64,000 nt of DNA from Oreohelix idahoensis (lineage: Eukaryota; Mollusca; Gastropoda; Stylommatophora; Oreohelicidae). Below the pieces are notes generated by a model that was given only the letters and a program-made list of their open reading frames with translations, was not told where the DNA came from and made no database searches. The stretch lies in NCBI GenBank assembly GCA_024509875.1, contig JAMPIV010004255.1:62001-126000 (forward strand), read 5' to 3'. The position numbers and the translations under genes were made by a program. Shown here in pieces: positions 22,817 to 34,474 of this stretch. The stretch's first letter is position 1, and every line of letters begins with the position of its first letter.

Positions 22817-24345
22817 GCAAAGCTGCTTTCATGCGAGTTGTTTCCAAGCACACAGATGGAGAAGTTGAAGGTGAATCTTCTGATCAGGTAGATACAGGAA
22901 GATCTGAACACATACCCAACTCATCACAATCCCAGCTACAAGCCCGTCTTGGCCATCCAACTCAGAAGCTGCCTTTGAGTAGCTCCCCTAGAAGTCCACT
23001 ACCAACCCATCCCCATCCACAGCAAACAACCGTAGGTCAAGGAGGTCAGAATTCAGTAATTCCTGCAGATGTATCAGCTCAGAGATTTACAGATTGGCGA
23101 ATTCAAAGCCAGTTGTCCAAAGGAGGAGGTGGGAATTTGTCAACCATGACTGCCACAGACAATAAGGGCAAGAATAAAGATCAAACACAGCAGTTTTTAC
23201 TGATGCGTACAGTCAGTGATGCAAGCTCAGACCATTCTTCTGCCTCCTCTGAAACATCTGTGAACAAGGCATTTTCAAGAGAGGGTATCCAACAGACCAT
23301 TGATACTGTCAGGAATAAATGGTTTGCAAATGATACTGACCTTGTATCTGGTGGAAGAGGGGGTAGCGAGGAGGATGATGCTAATGGGACTTCTTTCAAG
23401 CTGCATGACGATGACCTGTTGGCTGGAGCCAGGGCCATGGTCATCCAAGAACACAGTCGTACTCCATCTAGGTCTCACAGTCAGTCCCCTCTGCAGGGTA
23501 TTTCACAAGGTATACCTACTCATTATGCAGATACCACCCGAGAAACTGCCTCTCCACCTCGACCAGTTTCTGACTTGGAGTATCAGGAGTATGACTCCTC
23601 TTTAGACAAGCTCAACTACAGCCTGACAGAGCTGCAAGGGGAGATAATGAGATTATCTCTACAGCATGAACAGCTCAGGGCCGCGCAGTCACCAGGTAGT
23701 GGGCTTAGTCCTAGAATAAATGGTGGGTCAGCTGTAACAGGCATACCTCCTGCTCAGTCACGACCTATACATGGCATACCCCAGCAGGGTCCATATATGC
23801 AGGGAGTAATGACAAACCCGGGTGTTTCATTGTCTTTAAGCCAGCAACAGTTGCTTCCCACCATCTCTGCGGCACAACAGAATGATTCTTCCCTAGTAGG
23901 TGACTCCGGCTTGGCTGTTTACAGTGATTCTTTGCAGCCTGCAGTATCAGATATTTCTCCTGAAAATATGTCAGCTTATAAAAATGACTTAACACCAGAC
24001 CAACTCAGGCGCAATCTCAGTGAACCAGAGGATATTATGAATGTTACCAATGATGGCTTTTTTGTTTCATTTGGGGGTAATACAACACCGAAGCGCATGA
24101 AACCAAAACTTTCAGAGATTCGTGCAAGAGGAGTCTCACCAGCTCCCGCTGCTGAGCAGGCTACCACGCCTTTTGCAGTGACAGTGACTAGTAATACAGT
24201 AGGTGTTAGTGATGTGGCGGCCAATTTAGCTGGCCAGACCATTGTAGCAACCTCGAACCCTCAGAAAAATAATGAGTGTAGTGATGAGCCATCACCCAAA
24301 ATTGGATTTATTGTCAAAGATGAGGCTGCTGCAGTTAGGGAGAAT
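22817..24345 (+). CDS. CAMSAP: CAMSAP exon d (large central exon)
   Basis: This is the largest exon: acceptor TTTTTCAG|, donor GAGAAT|GTAAGT, 1529 nt, entered with one base carried over and left in phase 0 (residues about 187-696). It starts GKAAFMRVVSK, runs through Ser/Pro/Gln-rich sequence, includes LTELQGEIMRLSLQ near residue 455, the conserved MNVTNDGFFVSFGG...KRMKPKL segment near residue 600-620, and ends PKIGFIVKDEAAAVREN. These are characteristic CAMSAP central motifs. The open frame continues 360 nt past the donor to a stop at 24703..24705, running into a LINE 3' end in the intron. That tail is not expected in the spliced product. Confidence 0.93.
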
Positions 24346-24394
24346 GTAAGTTTAAAATTGTTTTTGTTTGTAAATATTATAGTTATAATAACAG
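24346..24394 (+). other. donor side of intron 4 with in-frame read-through
   Basis: GTAAGT donor. The exon frame stays open through here into the LINE fragment at 24395 and stops at 24705. Confidence 0.7.
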
Positions 24395-24790
24395 ATGAGA
24401 ACAACAAAAAGCTACAGACTTTCATAAATGGGTGCTTGCATAGAATAGAAGGATTAAAATTGTATGACAAAGTTACCAATGGGGAACTAATGACAAGAAC
24501 CAGACAAGTGCCAGTGGAACAAGAGATGAGAAGAAGACAATGGCGATGGATAGGACACACGCTGAGGAAACCTGTTGGTAGCATTACAAGGCAGTCCTTG
24601 TTCTGGAACCCCCAGGGCAAGAGAGGCAGAGGTAAACCAAGAAGCACATGGAGAAGAGAGCTGGAAACAGGTGAAAATGATGAGGAGAACGTGGAAGGAA
24701 CTTGAGATGATGGCACGTGACATGAGGACTTGGCATGTGTTTGTTGAAGGCCTATGCTCCTTGGGAGCGGAGGGTAATGAATGAACAGAT
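24395..24790 (+). mobile_element. LINE 3'-end fragment (RT C terminus)
   Basis: Reads KLQTFINGCLHRIEGLKLYD, KVTNGELMTRTRQ, RRRQWRWIGHTLRKPVGSIT, NPQGKRGRGKPRSTWRRELE and, in another frame, FVEGLCSLGAEG. This is the C-terminal region found in many APE-type LINE polymerases. It is 5'-truncated. Relatives in the window: 15370, 40425, 60372 (all minus) and the pair 1930/11058. Confidence 0.85.
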
Positions 24791-24859
24791 GAGCTGTTAA
24801 ACAAGTATGAGCTTATGTTGGCTATATAGTTTTTTTTTCTTCCCCTTATTCAATATTCA

Positions 24860-25105
24860 TATATCGGTCATGTCCTACGAATGCAAAACAACAGAATACC
24901 ACTACAGGCGCTCACTTGGGTTCCTGAGGGTAAGAGGAAAAAAGGAAGACCAAAAGAAACACTCAGAAGAACAATAATGAACGTTGGGCCATGTGCAAGA
25001 GCTAAGAGGAGTGGCGTCACAACGAACAACCTGGAGAGCACTGGTTTCTGCCTTATGCGCCGTGTTTGGTGCTTAAAGAATTTATTATTATTATTATTAT
25101 TCAAC
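24860..25105 (+). mobile_element. second LINE 3' end, (ATT)n tail
   Basis: YIGHVLRMQNNRIPLQALTW, VPEGKRKKGRPKETLRRTI and a degenerate C terminus, ending in TTATTATTATTATTATT. It is a different family from the fragment just upstream: different tail and a VPEGKRKKGRPKE motif. Confidence 0.75.
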
Positions 25106-25349
25106 CCCGTGCGGGATGGAAGTCTTCAGACAAGCCTCCTGAAGTCATTCCTTTCAAGACAGTATGCACTATATGATTTCTTTTGCTCCCGTTATCTTTT
25201 CCGTATGTTTGGGGTCTCTTCCAGGTTTGCAGGGTTTGCCACTTTATACTGGCTGAATGTTTTTGCAGAGTATCCACAGTTTTTTTTTTTGCATTGTTTT
25301 TCCACTTGTAGTAGTTCTGGTCTTTCTGAATTTCTACATTAGTAGCCTG

Positions 25350-25605
25350 CATTGAGTGGCAGAGTGATAAGAGACAAATTTATTGGGTTAAAACCTGGTA
25401 GCATCATTATGCGGTCAACCCAGCTGTAAATAGGCACCTGACTTGCTCGTGAGTTAGGGAAGGCTTAGGCAGTGAGGAAGGGAACTGGTTACCCCACCTC
25501 ATAAAGCTGAGACCTAGTATAATGAGGTCTCTAACACTTTACTCCACTATGGTAGTATCTTCTATGAGACTATCTTTATCTTTTAGCCATGTCGTACCAT
25601 TCATA
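25350..25605 (+). mobile_element. SINE of family R2
   Basis: GAGTGGCAGAGTGATAAGAG head, GGGTTAAAACCTGG B-box-like region, CAACCCAGCTGTAAATAGGC, AAAGCTGAGACCTAGTATAA body. Confidence 0.8.
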
Positions 25606-27899
25606 TCACCTCATGTTTCTTTCTTTAAGCACCATATATGAAACTGTTTAAAGCAAATAGTAATTTTTCTGTTGGGACATATTTATATTATATGTAATGT
25701 TCAGTATGAAAATGGCCGTTGCCTACTGCATAACAGTGTTAAGATTTTATAAGAGACAGACCATAGTTGAACTAGAAATCATAAGGTTTAGTTTGTTACA
25801 GAACATTGTAATAGAATTTGTGCTTAGAAATTAGGTTTAAGTAGGAAAATTATTTCTGCTTAGGAAAAATACTGGGACATTATTTCACAGAAGACACTTA
25901 GGACAATTGTCTCAGAAGGCAATCAGCAAGATTTATTTGATTTTAAAAGCCCATTCAGTCTGTGCTTATTGTGGTTCTGGTAAAATTGTATGAGCCTGAG
26001 TGAAGTAAGATCCAGATGGCAATTATCTTCTGTTTGGCCTGATCACTGGAGTTGATGGGAGTGGGAGCACATATTTTAAACAGACATGTTTAGAAAATCT
26101 GCCTGAGAGGTCATCAGCTATAATTACTTCTAAGTAACACAGGACACAAAAATCTTCCGTCCAGCCTGGTCTTCGGCCTCACTTTCTGTCTTTCATCTGC
26201 TTGAATTGAATTTTCGTTCAAATTTTGGATTTCTGCCTCAAAATTTAATCTCCACATGCTCTCCAGTCTGCCTTAGAGAAGGGTTATAAAAGGCATCTAA
26301 TTGTCATAAGTAGCTAGGCTTCTGATTGCCTTCAGCCTTTTCCTCTTCCAGCAATGCCCACAAGGCATTGTAGTTGGGTTCTAGAAATTGAGAAGGATTA
26401 TCTTACATACCACAAATCAAAGCTCTCACTTTTGAATATGGACCTTAATGCAGTTTGAATTTGGGAAATATGTTTTTGGTAATCAAAGCATTAGAAAGTT
26501 GTGGGGCCAATTCACAGGTTGATATCAATTGTTTACAACCTTTGCATTGTACTATATATATTTTTTTAAAACGTGTGAAACCTTTAGTCTTCAGTTGGGG
26601 AATGACCCTGACAGAAGCAATTATACCATCCTTTTAGTTCTCTGAAAACGTTGAGGCACAAGTTTATGTGTCACCAATTTATTCTTAAGCAATCAGATGG
26701 TTCCAGTTGCTTTTGCTTCATCTTCTGCTATTTGTTTTCAGGTTCTCTTTAGCCTTCCAATCCCCTCTCCTGTGGCTTCCAGCTGCGGGCTCATTTTGCA
26801 GATTTCCACTTGCTCTCTTTAATCTTCAACTGTATTGGTAGTTGCCACAGGCCTGTGTTCATTATTACTTCTGACTATCTGATACTGAGGATCAAATGAA
26901 GGCAGTTGTTGGTGAAGGTCTGATGTTTGGAAGTGATATTCTTGCCAACATGCCAGATTTCTGAACTGTAGAGTAGTAAAGATGTTTCTAGGGAACAAGC
27001 TGCAGAGTTCTGTGATGGTCTGTGGGGCTTGAAGGTAAATCTGGCTCAGTTAATCCTGGCACAGACATCCTGCTTTGTTCATCCACCAATGTTATCATCA
27101 TTCCCCTTTTCGCTTCTTACTTCCTTGAATTTGCAGAAATCTCAGTCTAGTTTTTGTGCCAATGTGATCAATATTCTAGCACATGTTTTATTTCTGCTGT
27201 CTCTTTAGCACTTGCAGAAGTATTTACAGTACATCATTCTTAGGGGTTATTATTACTGGATTCAATTTACTTGACGTTAATAAAAATTTGTTATGACCAT
27301 AGCAGTTAATCACATCACGTTTTTCTTTCTGTTATAGGCTTTCTTGCACATTTTTTTGTGCTGGCAAAAAGAATATCCTTTGTGATGCATTTTGAGGTTA
27401 TTATAATTTAATTGGTCACTTTTTATCCTTAAAATTGTGTTGTTAATTTAGTGCCTACACATAAAAAGTTGACAAACTCTGCCTGGGGGTTCAGATTTGT
27501 CCAGTATGGGACAAACTCAGTTTGTGGGTGAAGGTCAGCATGTAAAATGATGGGCCTGTGATAAGCTAGTTAGCTGTCATTCTGTAGCTGGCATTGGATA
27601 TCAGACTCAGACCTAGTTACACTTATGCTTTATGCATGCTAATATGCACATAAATGTGCCAGTCCACATACCCCACTCAGAATATACTTTGGGGCCCATT
27701 CAGATGGGAAATTTCCTAAATCGTGAAAATATTGGGAAAAAATAATGAAACTTTGAGATTCTAAATACATACATACAGGTGTATCTGGGGAGGAAAAAAA
27801 CCATCAGTTAGAATGTGTTAAGTCAGTTACCACAGTAGTCCTTCCCAACTGCATTCATTATCAACATAGTATGTTTAGGTTTGGGATGTCAGGTATTGG
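25606..27899. other. intron 4, mostly unrecognised
   Basis: About 2.3 kb without a supported gene. Around 26700..27050 there is a less AT-rich patch that may be a strongly decayed minus-strand LINE. I see no catalytic motif, terminal repeat or close copy elsewhere in the window. Confidence 0.4.
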
Positions 27900-28668
27900 T
27901 AGTACCTCTGATGAAGGAGCTGTCATGCCCTTTTCAGGGCAGCTCGGCCACCTTTGGTCCAAACCTGGCATCCAGCTCTCACCTGTGGCTCCTCGTAGCT
28001 GTCAGCATGCGACAGCGGCCACCCCCCCAGGCAACGGCTTTGACAGGCCGGCTAAACTAGGTGAGGGTAGCCGACTGGTTATAAACCTTCGGTGAGTTAG
28101 GGTCTGCCTACCCATGCATGCGAAGACTGGATTCGATAGACAGTGCGGAAGAAACCACCTGTTGGTTCAACGGGCATGACGGCGATTACCAGCAATGCGC
28201 TGTGGAGCATAAGGAGCACGGCGAGGCACGTAGAAAGCCCTGTTCATCCACTGCACCTGACTTCATCTCCAGTCGTCTTGACTTGTCTTGCCACTGGATT
28301 CAGATGGACCCAGGCGAGAGAGTGAGGTCGACGAATTGCGCAACTCTTCCTCACTTTAATCCAAATCACTGCGCAAGTCACTCTTTCATCCATTCATCCA
28401 TCCACTCACAAGTCCTGTGGCGATGGGCGAGCGGCGAAGAGGCAGGCGTGGGTGCGCTGGCAGTCGTAGTCGCAGACCTACACACAGGCGGCTCAGGCCA
28501 TATGGTCGTCTTCCACTGATCGGAGCAGCAGTGGGATTAGGCAGCCCACTGAGTGTCTGAGCAGCCCTCTTTAGGAAAGCACTGCTCACCTCCATGGCAT
28601 GATGAAGGGGCTAGAAAAGGTGCCCTAAACATTGCCTGCTCCACCATTACCTAACCAGCTTACCGCGG

Positions 28669-29613
28669 TTGGTGGGTACCCTACTTCGGCGGGCGACACA
28701 TAAGAAAAAAAAGGACAGATTTTTCCCCCTCATTCTAGGCGCATGGAATGTGCGCACTCTCCTTGACAAAGACTTTAACGCAAACAGACCTGAGAGGCGA
28801 ACTGCCCTGATTGGGAGAGAACTGGCCAGATACAACATTGACATAGCAGCATTGAGTGAAACTCGACTTGCAGGCGAGGGCCAACTTTGCGAAAAGGGTG
28901 CAGGTTATACATTCTGTTGGAGCGGAAGAGGAACTGAAGAAAGACGAGAAATAGGGGTTGGATTTGCAATCAAAACAGCAATTGTCAGCAAGTTAGCGGG
29001 GCCCCCAAAGGGAATAAATGACCGACTCATGACGGTGAAGATCCCCCTGCTTTATGGAAGAAAACATGCCACCATCATTAGCGCGTATGCACCAACTATG
29101 ACAAACCAGGATGACGTCAAGGATAACTTTTATGAAGAACTACATGCAGTCATTGCATCAGTTCCTAAAGCAGATAAGCTCATAATTCTTGGTGACTTTA
29201 ATGCAAGAGTAGGCTCAGATAACATCTCCTGGAATGGCACTATCGGAAAGTACGGCGTGGGTCACTGTAACAGCAATGGACTTCTTCTCCTCCAGACTTG
29301 CGCAGAACATGACCTCCTTGTCACCAACACCATTTTTCGACTTCCTACCCGCAACAGGACCTCCTGGATGCACCCTCGCTCAAAGCATTGGCACTTAATT
29401 GACTATGTAATTGTTAGGAAGAAGGACAGGCAAGATGTCCGGGTGACCAAGTCTATGTGTGGTGCCGAATGCTGGACTGATCATCGCCTCATTGTGTCTA
29501 AACTTAAAATTTGTATCCAACCAGCCAGGCACCCTCAGGGGAAGAAAACTCATAAAAGGCTGGATGTCACCAAACTAAAGAAGACAAAAATCAGTCATTT
29601 ACTGACACCCTAG
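28669..29613 (+). pseudogene. LINE apurinic-type endonuclease domain
   Basis: Endonuclease/exonuclease/phosphatase fold that nicks target DNA to start retrotransposition. Motifs: LGAWNVRTLL, IAALSETRLAGEGQL, IISAYAPTMT, LIILGDFNARVGSDN, HLIDYVIVRKKD and WTDHRLIVSKL. These supply the usual Asn, Glu, Tyr, Asp/Asn and Asp-His catalytic positions. The true start is unclear because the frame is open for a short way upstream without ATG. It ends prematurely at 29613 owing to the one-base loss at 29586..29590. Confidence 0.9.
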
Positions 29614-29651
29614 AAGACCGTCTCAAATCTATCTCGTTAGACGGCCAAAGT

Positions 29652-31919
29652 GTGGAAACAAATTGGGCAGCCCTAAGTGAGCAGATCTACAACACTGCTA
29701 CAGAGGTCCTGGGTCCCGCCATCAAGAAACAAAATGACTGGTTTGATGAGAACTCAGATGATATAAAGAAGATGTTGGATGAGAAACACCATCTCCATAA
29801 AGCATATTTAAATGATCCAAAATCTACATCAAAGAAAGACGCTTTCAACAACATGCGTAGAATCGTCCAACATAAACTATGCCAGATGCGGGATTCATGG
29901 CTGAGTAATAAAGCAGATGAGCTCCAAGGCTTTGCTGACAGCCATGACTTGAAAATTTTTTACCATGCACTCAAAGCGGTCTATGGTCCAACATCATCAG
30001 GATCATTTCCCCTCCTTAATGCAGATGGAAAAACACTAATTACAGACAAGGAAAAAATTCTCCAACGCTGGGTCGAACACTTTAATAATATTCTGAACCA
30101 GCCATCATCTATTAACGACGAAGCCATCATCCGCCTGCCCCAAATTCCTATAAATGAAGCACTAGATGATATACCAACTCTGGAGGAAACTCAAAAAGCG
30201 ATTCGTCAACTTTCTAGTGGAAAGGCCCCTGGCTCCGATTCAATTCCTGTTGAGGTTTATAAAGATGGCGGTACAGTTCTGATAGAGAAACTTCACATGA
30301 TCTTCCAGCAAATATGGCAGAGTGAAACCATCCCACACGATCTCAAAGATGCGTCAATTATACATCTATATAAACGTAAAGGTAATCACCAAGACTGTAA
30401 CAATCATCGAGGCATCTCTCTTTTATCAATCGCAGGGAAGATATTCGCCAGAATCCTTCTGAATCGCCTTACGGCTCATCTTGACAAAGGTCTTTTACCT
30501 GAAAGTCAGTGTGGATTCCGGAAAAAACGTGGAACCACCGATATGGTGTTCGCTGCAAGACAGCTACAAGAAAAATGCCAAGAACAGCACTGTGACCTGT
30601 ATACAGCTTTCATCGACTTGACAAAGGCGTTCGACACGGTCAGTAGAGAGGGTCTATGGAAGATCATGGCAAAATACGGCTGCCCAAAGAAATTTATCTT
30701 AATAGTGCAGCAACTGCATGATGGAATGCAGGCTAGAGTTCAGGAAAACGGTGAGCTGTCGGAGCCTTTCCTCGTCTCAAATATAGTTAAACAAGGGTGT
30801 GTACTTGCACCGACTCTGTTCAGTATCATGTTTTCTGCTATGCTGACTGATGCTTTCAGAGACGGGGACACAGGAATCGACATCAGATATCGTATTGATG
30901 GAAAATTGTTTAACCTTAGAAGACTTCAAGCAAAAACCAAGGTCAAATCACACACCATCAGAGATCTTCTGTTTGCTGACAATTGTGCCCTCAATGCTGG
31001 CTCAGAGACTGATCTGCAGCACAGCGTGGATAGATTCTCCGAAGCCTGTGCCAACTTTGGGCTTACCATCAACACGGAGAAAACAGAAATCATGTACCAA
31101 CCAGCTCCTGGCACAGTTTATACTGAGCCAATCATCAAGGTAAATGGTGAGAAACTGAATGTTGTGAACAGATTCACATACCTTGGTAGCACACTTTCCC
31201 AGAACATCGTCATTGATGATGAGGTAAACACCAGGATCTCCAAAGCCAGCAGCACATTTGGCAGACTATACACCAACGTTTGGCATCGAAGTGGCATTAG
31301 TCTACAGACAAAGCTGAAGATGTACAGAGCTGCGGTGCTTCCAGTGCTGCTTTATGCATGTGAAACATGGACTGTATACAGGCGCCACGTAAAGAAGCTA
31401 AACCACTTCCATACAGTCTGTCTCAGGAAGGTAATGAACATCAAATGGCAAGACAAGATCCCGGATAGCGCCGATCTTGACAGAGCTGGTATCCCTAGCA
31501 TCCATACTATTCTGATGCAGTCACAGATTCGCTGGGCAGGTCATGTTGTCCGCATGCCAGACCATCGACTGCCAAAGATACTCTTTTATGGTGAGATGCA
31601 GAAGGGTAAACGCTCCCATGGTGGCCAAAAGAAGCGCTTCAAAGACACGTTAAAGACGTCATTGAAAACCTTTGACATAAACCCAGACACATGGGAAGCT
31701 GCTGCGCAAGACCGAACTGCTTGGCACAGATCTCTTCGTAAAGGTGCAGCGGCATGCGAATCATCCAGAAGAGCAGCATCGGAACAGCAGAGACAAGCTA
31801 GAAAAGACCGTGTAATAAAACCTTCACATGAAGCAAACATTCCCTGCCCACACTGTCCGAGATCTTTCAAGGCCCGCATCGGGCTCATCAGTCACCTTCG
31901 TACCCATAGACTAATCTAA
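29652..31919 (+). pseudogene. LINE reverse transcriptase with C2H2 zinc finger
   Basis: Continues the same polyprotein one frame over. RT motifs: IRQLSSGKAPGSDSIPVEVY, CGFRKKRGTTDMVFAARQLQ, AFIDLTKAFDTVSREGLW, VKQGCVLAPTLFSIMFSAML and RDLLFADNCALNAGS. The last should read F/YADD: the codon at 30981..30983 is AAT (Asn) in place of the second catalytic Asp. Downstream lie YLGSTLSQN, LYACETWTVYRRHVKKL, IRWAGHVVRMPDHRLPK and, at the end, CPHCPRSFKARIGLISHLRT-H, a C-x2-C-x12-H-x3-H finger. Apart from the frame break and the active-site change it is intact. Confidence 0.92.
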
Positions 31920-32267
31920 CATATTCCTAATAATTGGATGAACAGAGTGGTCTTCATCACCAGTGATGGACGAACAACAACAAGAGTTTAGTACCATCAG
32001 TGTAGACAAGCAAGGCTGAGTTCTGCATTTTTGTGGAGGAAAGTAGGGAATGGGAATGCTGAGCTTTTCTTTTATGCACAATGTGACAAATGCAGACCAT
32101 AGACTTGATTCAAGCCAAAAAAAATAGCAGTAACTCGCTGTTAATTTCTGTTTAATATGACATTTTTTGTTACTTTATCTGAGAGTTGGATGTAGATCTA
32201 TTATTATATTTGAAAACCCCTTATTTAAGCAGCATTTCCTGATAAAAACACATGCAGGAGACTTAAG

Positions 32268-32510
32268 TCTGTGGCCTAATGGATATGAACGCAGTTTCAT
32301 AATCCAGATATACCAGGTTCGAAACCTGCTGCAGGCGGTTTGGTGGCAGATCGCTTTGTGTGGATTTTTAACAATGGTATAAGCGCCGTCCCGTTCAGAA
32401 AGCAATGGCAAACTACTGAACGTAAAAATTCCCTAGAAAAATCACAAACAGCCAATAAAAGCTGGGGTTGATTGCCACGTCCTGTAAAGGATAAGCAACT
32501 AACTTTTTTT
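32268..32510 (+). mobile_element. tRNA-derived SINE with a 33-bp target duplication (family R5)
   Basis: tRNA-Arg-like head TGGCCTAATGGATATGAACG and CCAGGTTCGAAACCTG (B-box), a tail region AAAGCTGGGGTTGATTGCCA, and a 3' end of poly-T after AACTAAC. Perfect 33-bp direct repeats (32235..32267 and 32511..32543, containing CACATGCAGGAGACTTAAG) flank it. Confidence 0.88.
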
Positions 32511-32734
32511 TTTCCTGATAAAAACACATGCAGGAGACTTAAGAAGTCACACCACCATTATATGTCTCAACCAAAATTTGCGCCCAGAGAAGTAAATGAA
32601 ATTTTTTTATTGGCTGTTATTTTATTCAGTTTCCAGATGTTTATGAAAAAGATACAAGGCATATACCTTCTGTTTAGAGATGGCAGAGCAAACTAACGAT
32701 TGTTTCCCATTCAGTTTTCTTATTTCGTTGCTCC

Positions 32735-32860
32735 AATTCTACTCTGGGATGTAGAGGTTAGCCAAGACAGAATGTCGAGCTATCCTATCGGCCATTTTCA
32801 TGTTTGGCTTGGATCCAGTCTAGTGCTCGGGCCATCAGAGATTGTCTGATGTCGTCATTT
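32735..32860 (+). repeat. short repeat R8, copy 1
   Basis: GGGATGTAGAGGTTAGCCAA, GCTATCCTATCGGCC and CAGAGATTGTC recur at 47020..47150. The type is unknown; no promoter boxes or terminal repeats were seen. Confidence 0.6.
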
Positions 32861-32929
32861 CCCTTTCAGACAGAGCTAAAAATAGTCATCATTATTACAT
32901 CATCATGAAGGGAAGTGCGGTGCACTGTT

Positions 32930-33178
32930 TCATTAAGCCTGTGGCCCAGTGCATCTGATTTCAACAGGCATTTCTGTAGGGTTGCCTTCCTTAGCCATTG
33001 ACTGTCCCCAGCCTGCCTGCAAGACAACGTGTGTGTCTCTCTTGGTCTGGTCCCTACTCTTCGACCTGTCCGGCTTGGGAGACCCTGCTTGTAGCTATGC
33101 TACCACTGGCATAGCTCTTGGGGTCATGGGGACACACAAGCTCCTCTACCTCGCCAAGGTGGAGACACGGTAAAGGAG
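32930..33178 (+). mobile_element. LINE 5'-leader-like fragment
   Basis: CCCTACTCTTCGACCTGTCC, CACTGGCATAGCTCTTGGGG and ACACACAAGCTCCTCTACCT resemble the 5' region of the minus-strand LINE at 55880..55985, which has CCCACTGGCATAGCTCTGGG and ACACAAGCTGCCATACCAC. The shared order makes a common leader origin likely. Orientation follows that LINE's complement. Confidence 0.5.
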
Positions 33179-33492
33179 AAAAATATAAGCAAAATCATGA
33201 ATTTGAGGATAAGTCATAAGATGTTGGTAAGCACACATCAAGAAATATCTGTATTGGACCTTAAATTTTCCCAAAAACTACATTTGGTGGAATCATGAAG
33301 TGAAGCTGTCTGGAGATTTATGTAAATGTCCGTGTATGTAAATTTAAAATTGAGAGCTAGTAAGTTCTTGTATTAACAGATTAAATCCTATTTAATAGTT
33401 ATAATCTGGCGGTCAGTAAGGTAACAGTTCTGAAATCTTTATTCATGTAGAGTTATTTGTCCCGGAGATTTCATTAATAATAATTACTGTAT

Positions 33493-33801
33493 TCTTCTTC
33501 TTCTTCCTCGTTCGCCCTGAAAAGGACGGTGGTTGCATTGTGTCTGTTTACGCCGTAGCTGTGATATCTGCACCTTTCGGTCGACACATCCAACTTCAGC
33601 ACGGCATTTTTTGGGACCGGGTTTGCCTTCCCTCTGCGATCCGTACTCGCTCAGCCAGACTGCACTGCTGCAGACTGTTTCCAGGACCACCACGTGGAGG
33701 TGGAGTACGGTCTTGGTCAGCTCTGGTTCGCTGACCCTGATGCAAGCAGTCAAGCTATGGGTCGCTGACTGCATTCTCTATTGCTGCATCTTTTGGTCCC
33801 C
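33493..33801 (-). mobile_element. SINE-like insertion with 11-bp target duplication (family R7)
   Basis: Perfect direct repeats AATTACTGTAT at 33482..33492 and 33802..33812 bound a 309-bp insert. Its left edge is TTCTTCTTCTTCC, i.e. a (GAA)n 3' tail on the minus strand. The inside (GCACCTTTCGGTCGACACAT, CACCACGTGGAGGTGGAGTA) has no ORF or clear pol III box. It ends 60 bp before the acceptor of CAMSAP exon e. Confidence 0.75.
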
Positions 33802-33871
33802 AATTACTGTATGAATTATAAGTATTCCTGGTTTATTATCAAGGATAATGACAATGTTTTTTTCTTTCTAG

Positions 33872-33999
33872 GCAATTGAAGATGAGATGCAAAAGAAGAA
33901 AATCAAACTAATAGAGATGCAGAGAAAGAGGAAAGAGGAGCAAGAGAAAAAGAGAATAGAGAAGGAAGTAGAGGCTGCCAGAAAACAGGAGGAGAAGCA
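33872..33999 (+). CDS. CAMSAP: CAMSAP exon e (coiled coil)
   Basis: Acceptor TTTCTAG|, donor AAGCA|GTAAGT; 128 nt, entered in phase 0 and left with two bases over. It encodes a purely helical charged segment beginning AIEDEMQKKKIKLIEMQRKR and ending EAARKQEEKQ. In the family this is the second coiled coil, which follows the GFxxKDE segment. It continues directly into the next exon. Confidence 0.93.
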
Positions 34000-34084
34000 G
34001 TAAGTACAAGATCCACCTAGATATTAGATCATCCTTTTGAATGGATGATTTACATTTTCCCCATTATTGACTGAATTTTGCTGT

Positions 34085-34344
34085 ATCTTTTTCTTCTTCT
34101 TCTTCGTACACTCTCAGACGTCCTCTTGAATGTTCTCAAAGAAAGCAGTAGTCAGTTTGAGGCTATTTGAATCCCCGTAAAGCTTTTCCATGAAAGGAGC
34201 TGGCGTCTGCCATATGCACTTTCTTTGTGCAGCATATAAGGGGCAACTTTGAAGCAGATGTTCAGCAGTCATTTTATCAGTGCCACAGTTACACTGATCG
34301 GTAGTTCCTATCTTTAGCTTGTTGAATAGGATTCTCATATTCAC
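34085..34344 (-). mobile_element. LINE 3' end with CCHC-like terminus
   Basis: Minus strand reads LFNKLKIGTTDQCNCGTDKM, TAEHLLQSCPLYAAQRKCIW and QTPAPFMEKLYG. This C..C..H..C knuckle followed by L..CPLY is the end of jockey/I-like LINE polymerases. The 3' tail is (GAA)n, seen as TTCTTCTTCTTCTTC at 34090..34105. It is 5'-truncated at about 34344. Confidence 0.8.
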
Positions 34345-34470
34345 TGCATCAGCTTCCCAGTTTTTTCACCATGTTATGTATTAGCCTCCATTTTCCACTT
34401 TCCAGTGAGTTCCGTGTTAAAAACAGTGAAGTTGAGATATCTTTTCAGCTAATTAATCTACATTATCTTC
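34330..34470. repeat. inverted partner of the repeat at 42650
   Basis: CACCATGTTATGTATTAGCC, CCATTTTCCACTTTCCAGTG and GCTAATTAATCTACATTATC recur in reverse orientation at 42650..42785. Identity is high. Its class is unknown. Confidence 0.7.
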
Positions 34471-34474
34471 TGGC

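Larger units (their letters stand above)
27907..31988 (+). mobile_element. near full-length APE-type LINE with C-terminal zinc finger
   Basis: About 4.1 kb: a GC-richer 5' leader (27907..28668), endonuclease, reverse transcriptase, a C2H2 finger, then a short 3' UTR ending GACGAACAACAACAA. A short direct repeat TAGTACC at 27900..27906 and 31989..31995 may be the target duplication; at 7 bp it is only suggestive. The ORF is broken by one base (A-run 29586..29590) and the polymerase active site is altered. The exact clade (RTE-like or a relative) cannot be fixed by eye. Confidence 0.88.

Noticed and set aside
32268..32345. tRNA-Arg gene
   Set aside because: The tRNA-like head is imperfect and part of a 243-bp insertion bounded by a target duplication, so it is a SINE.
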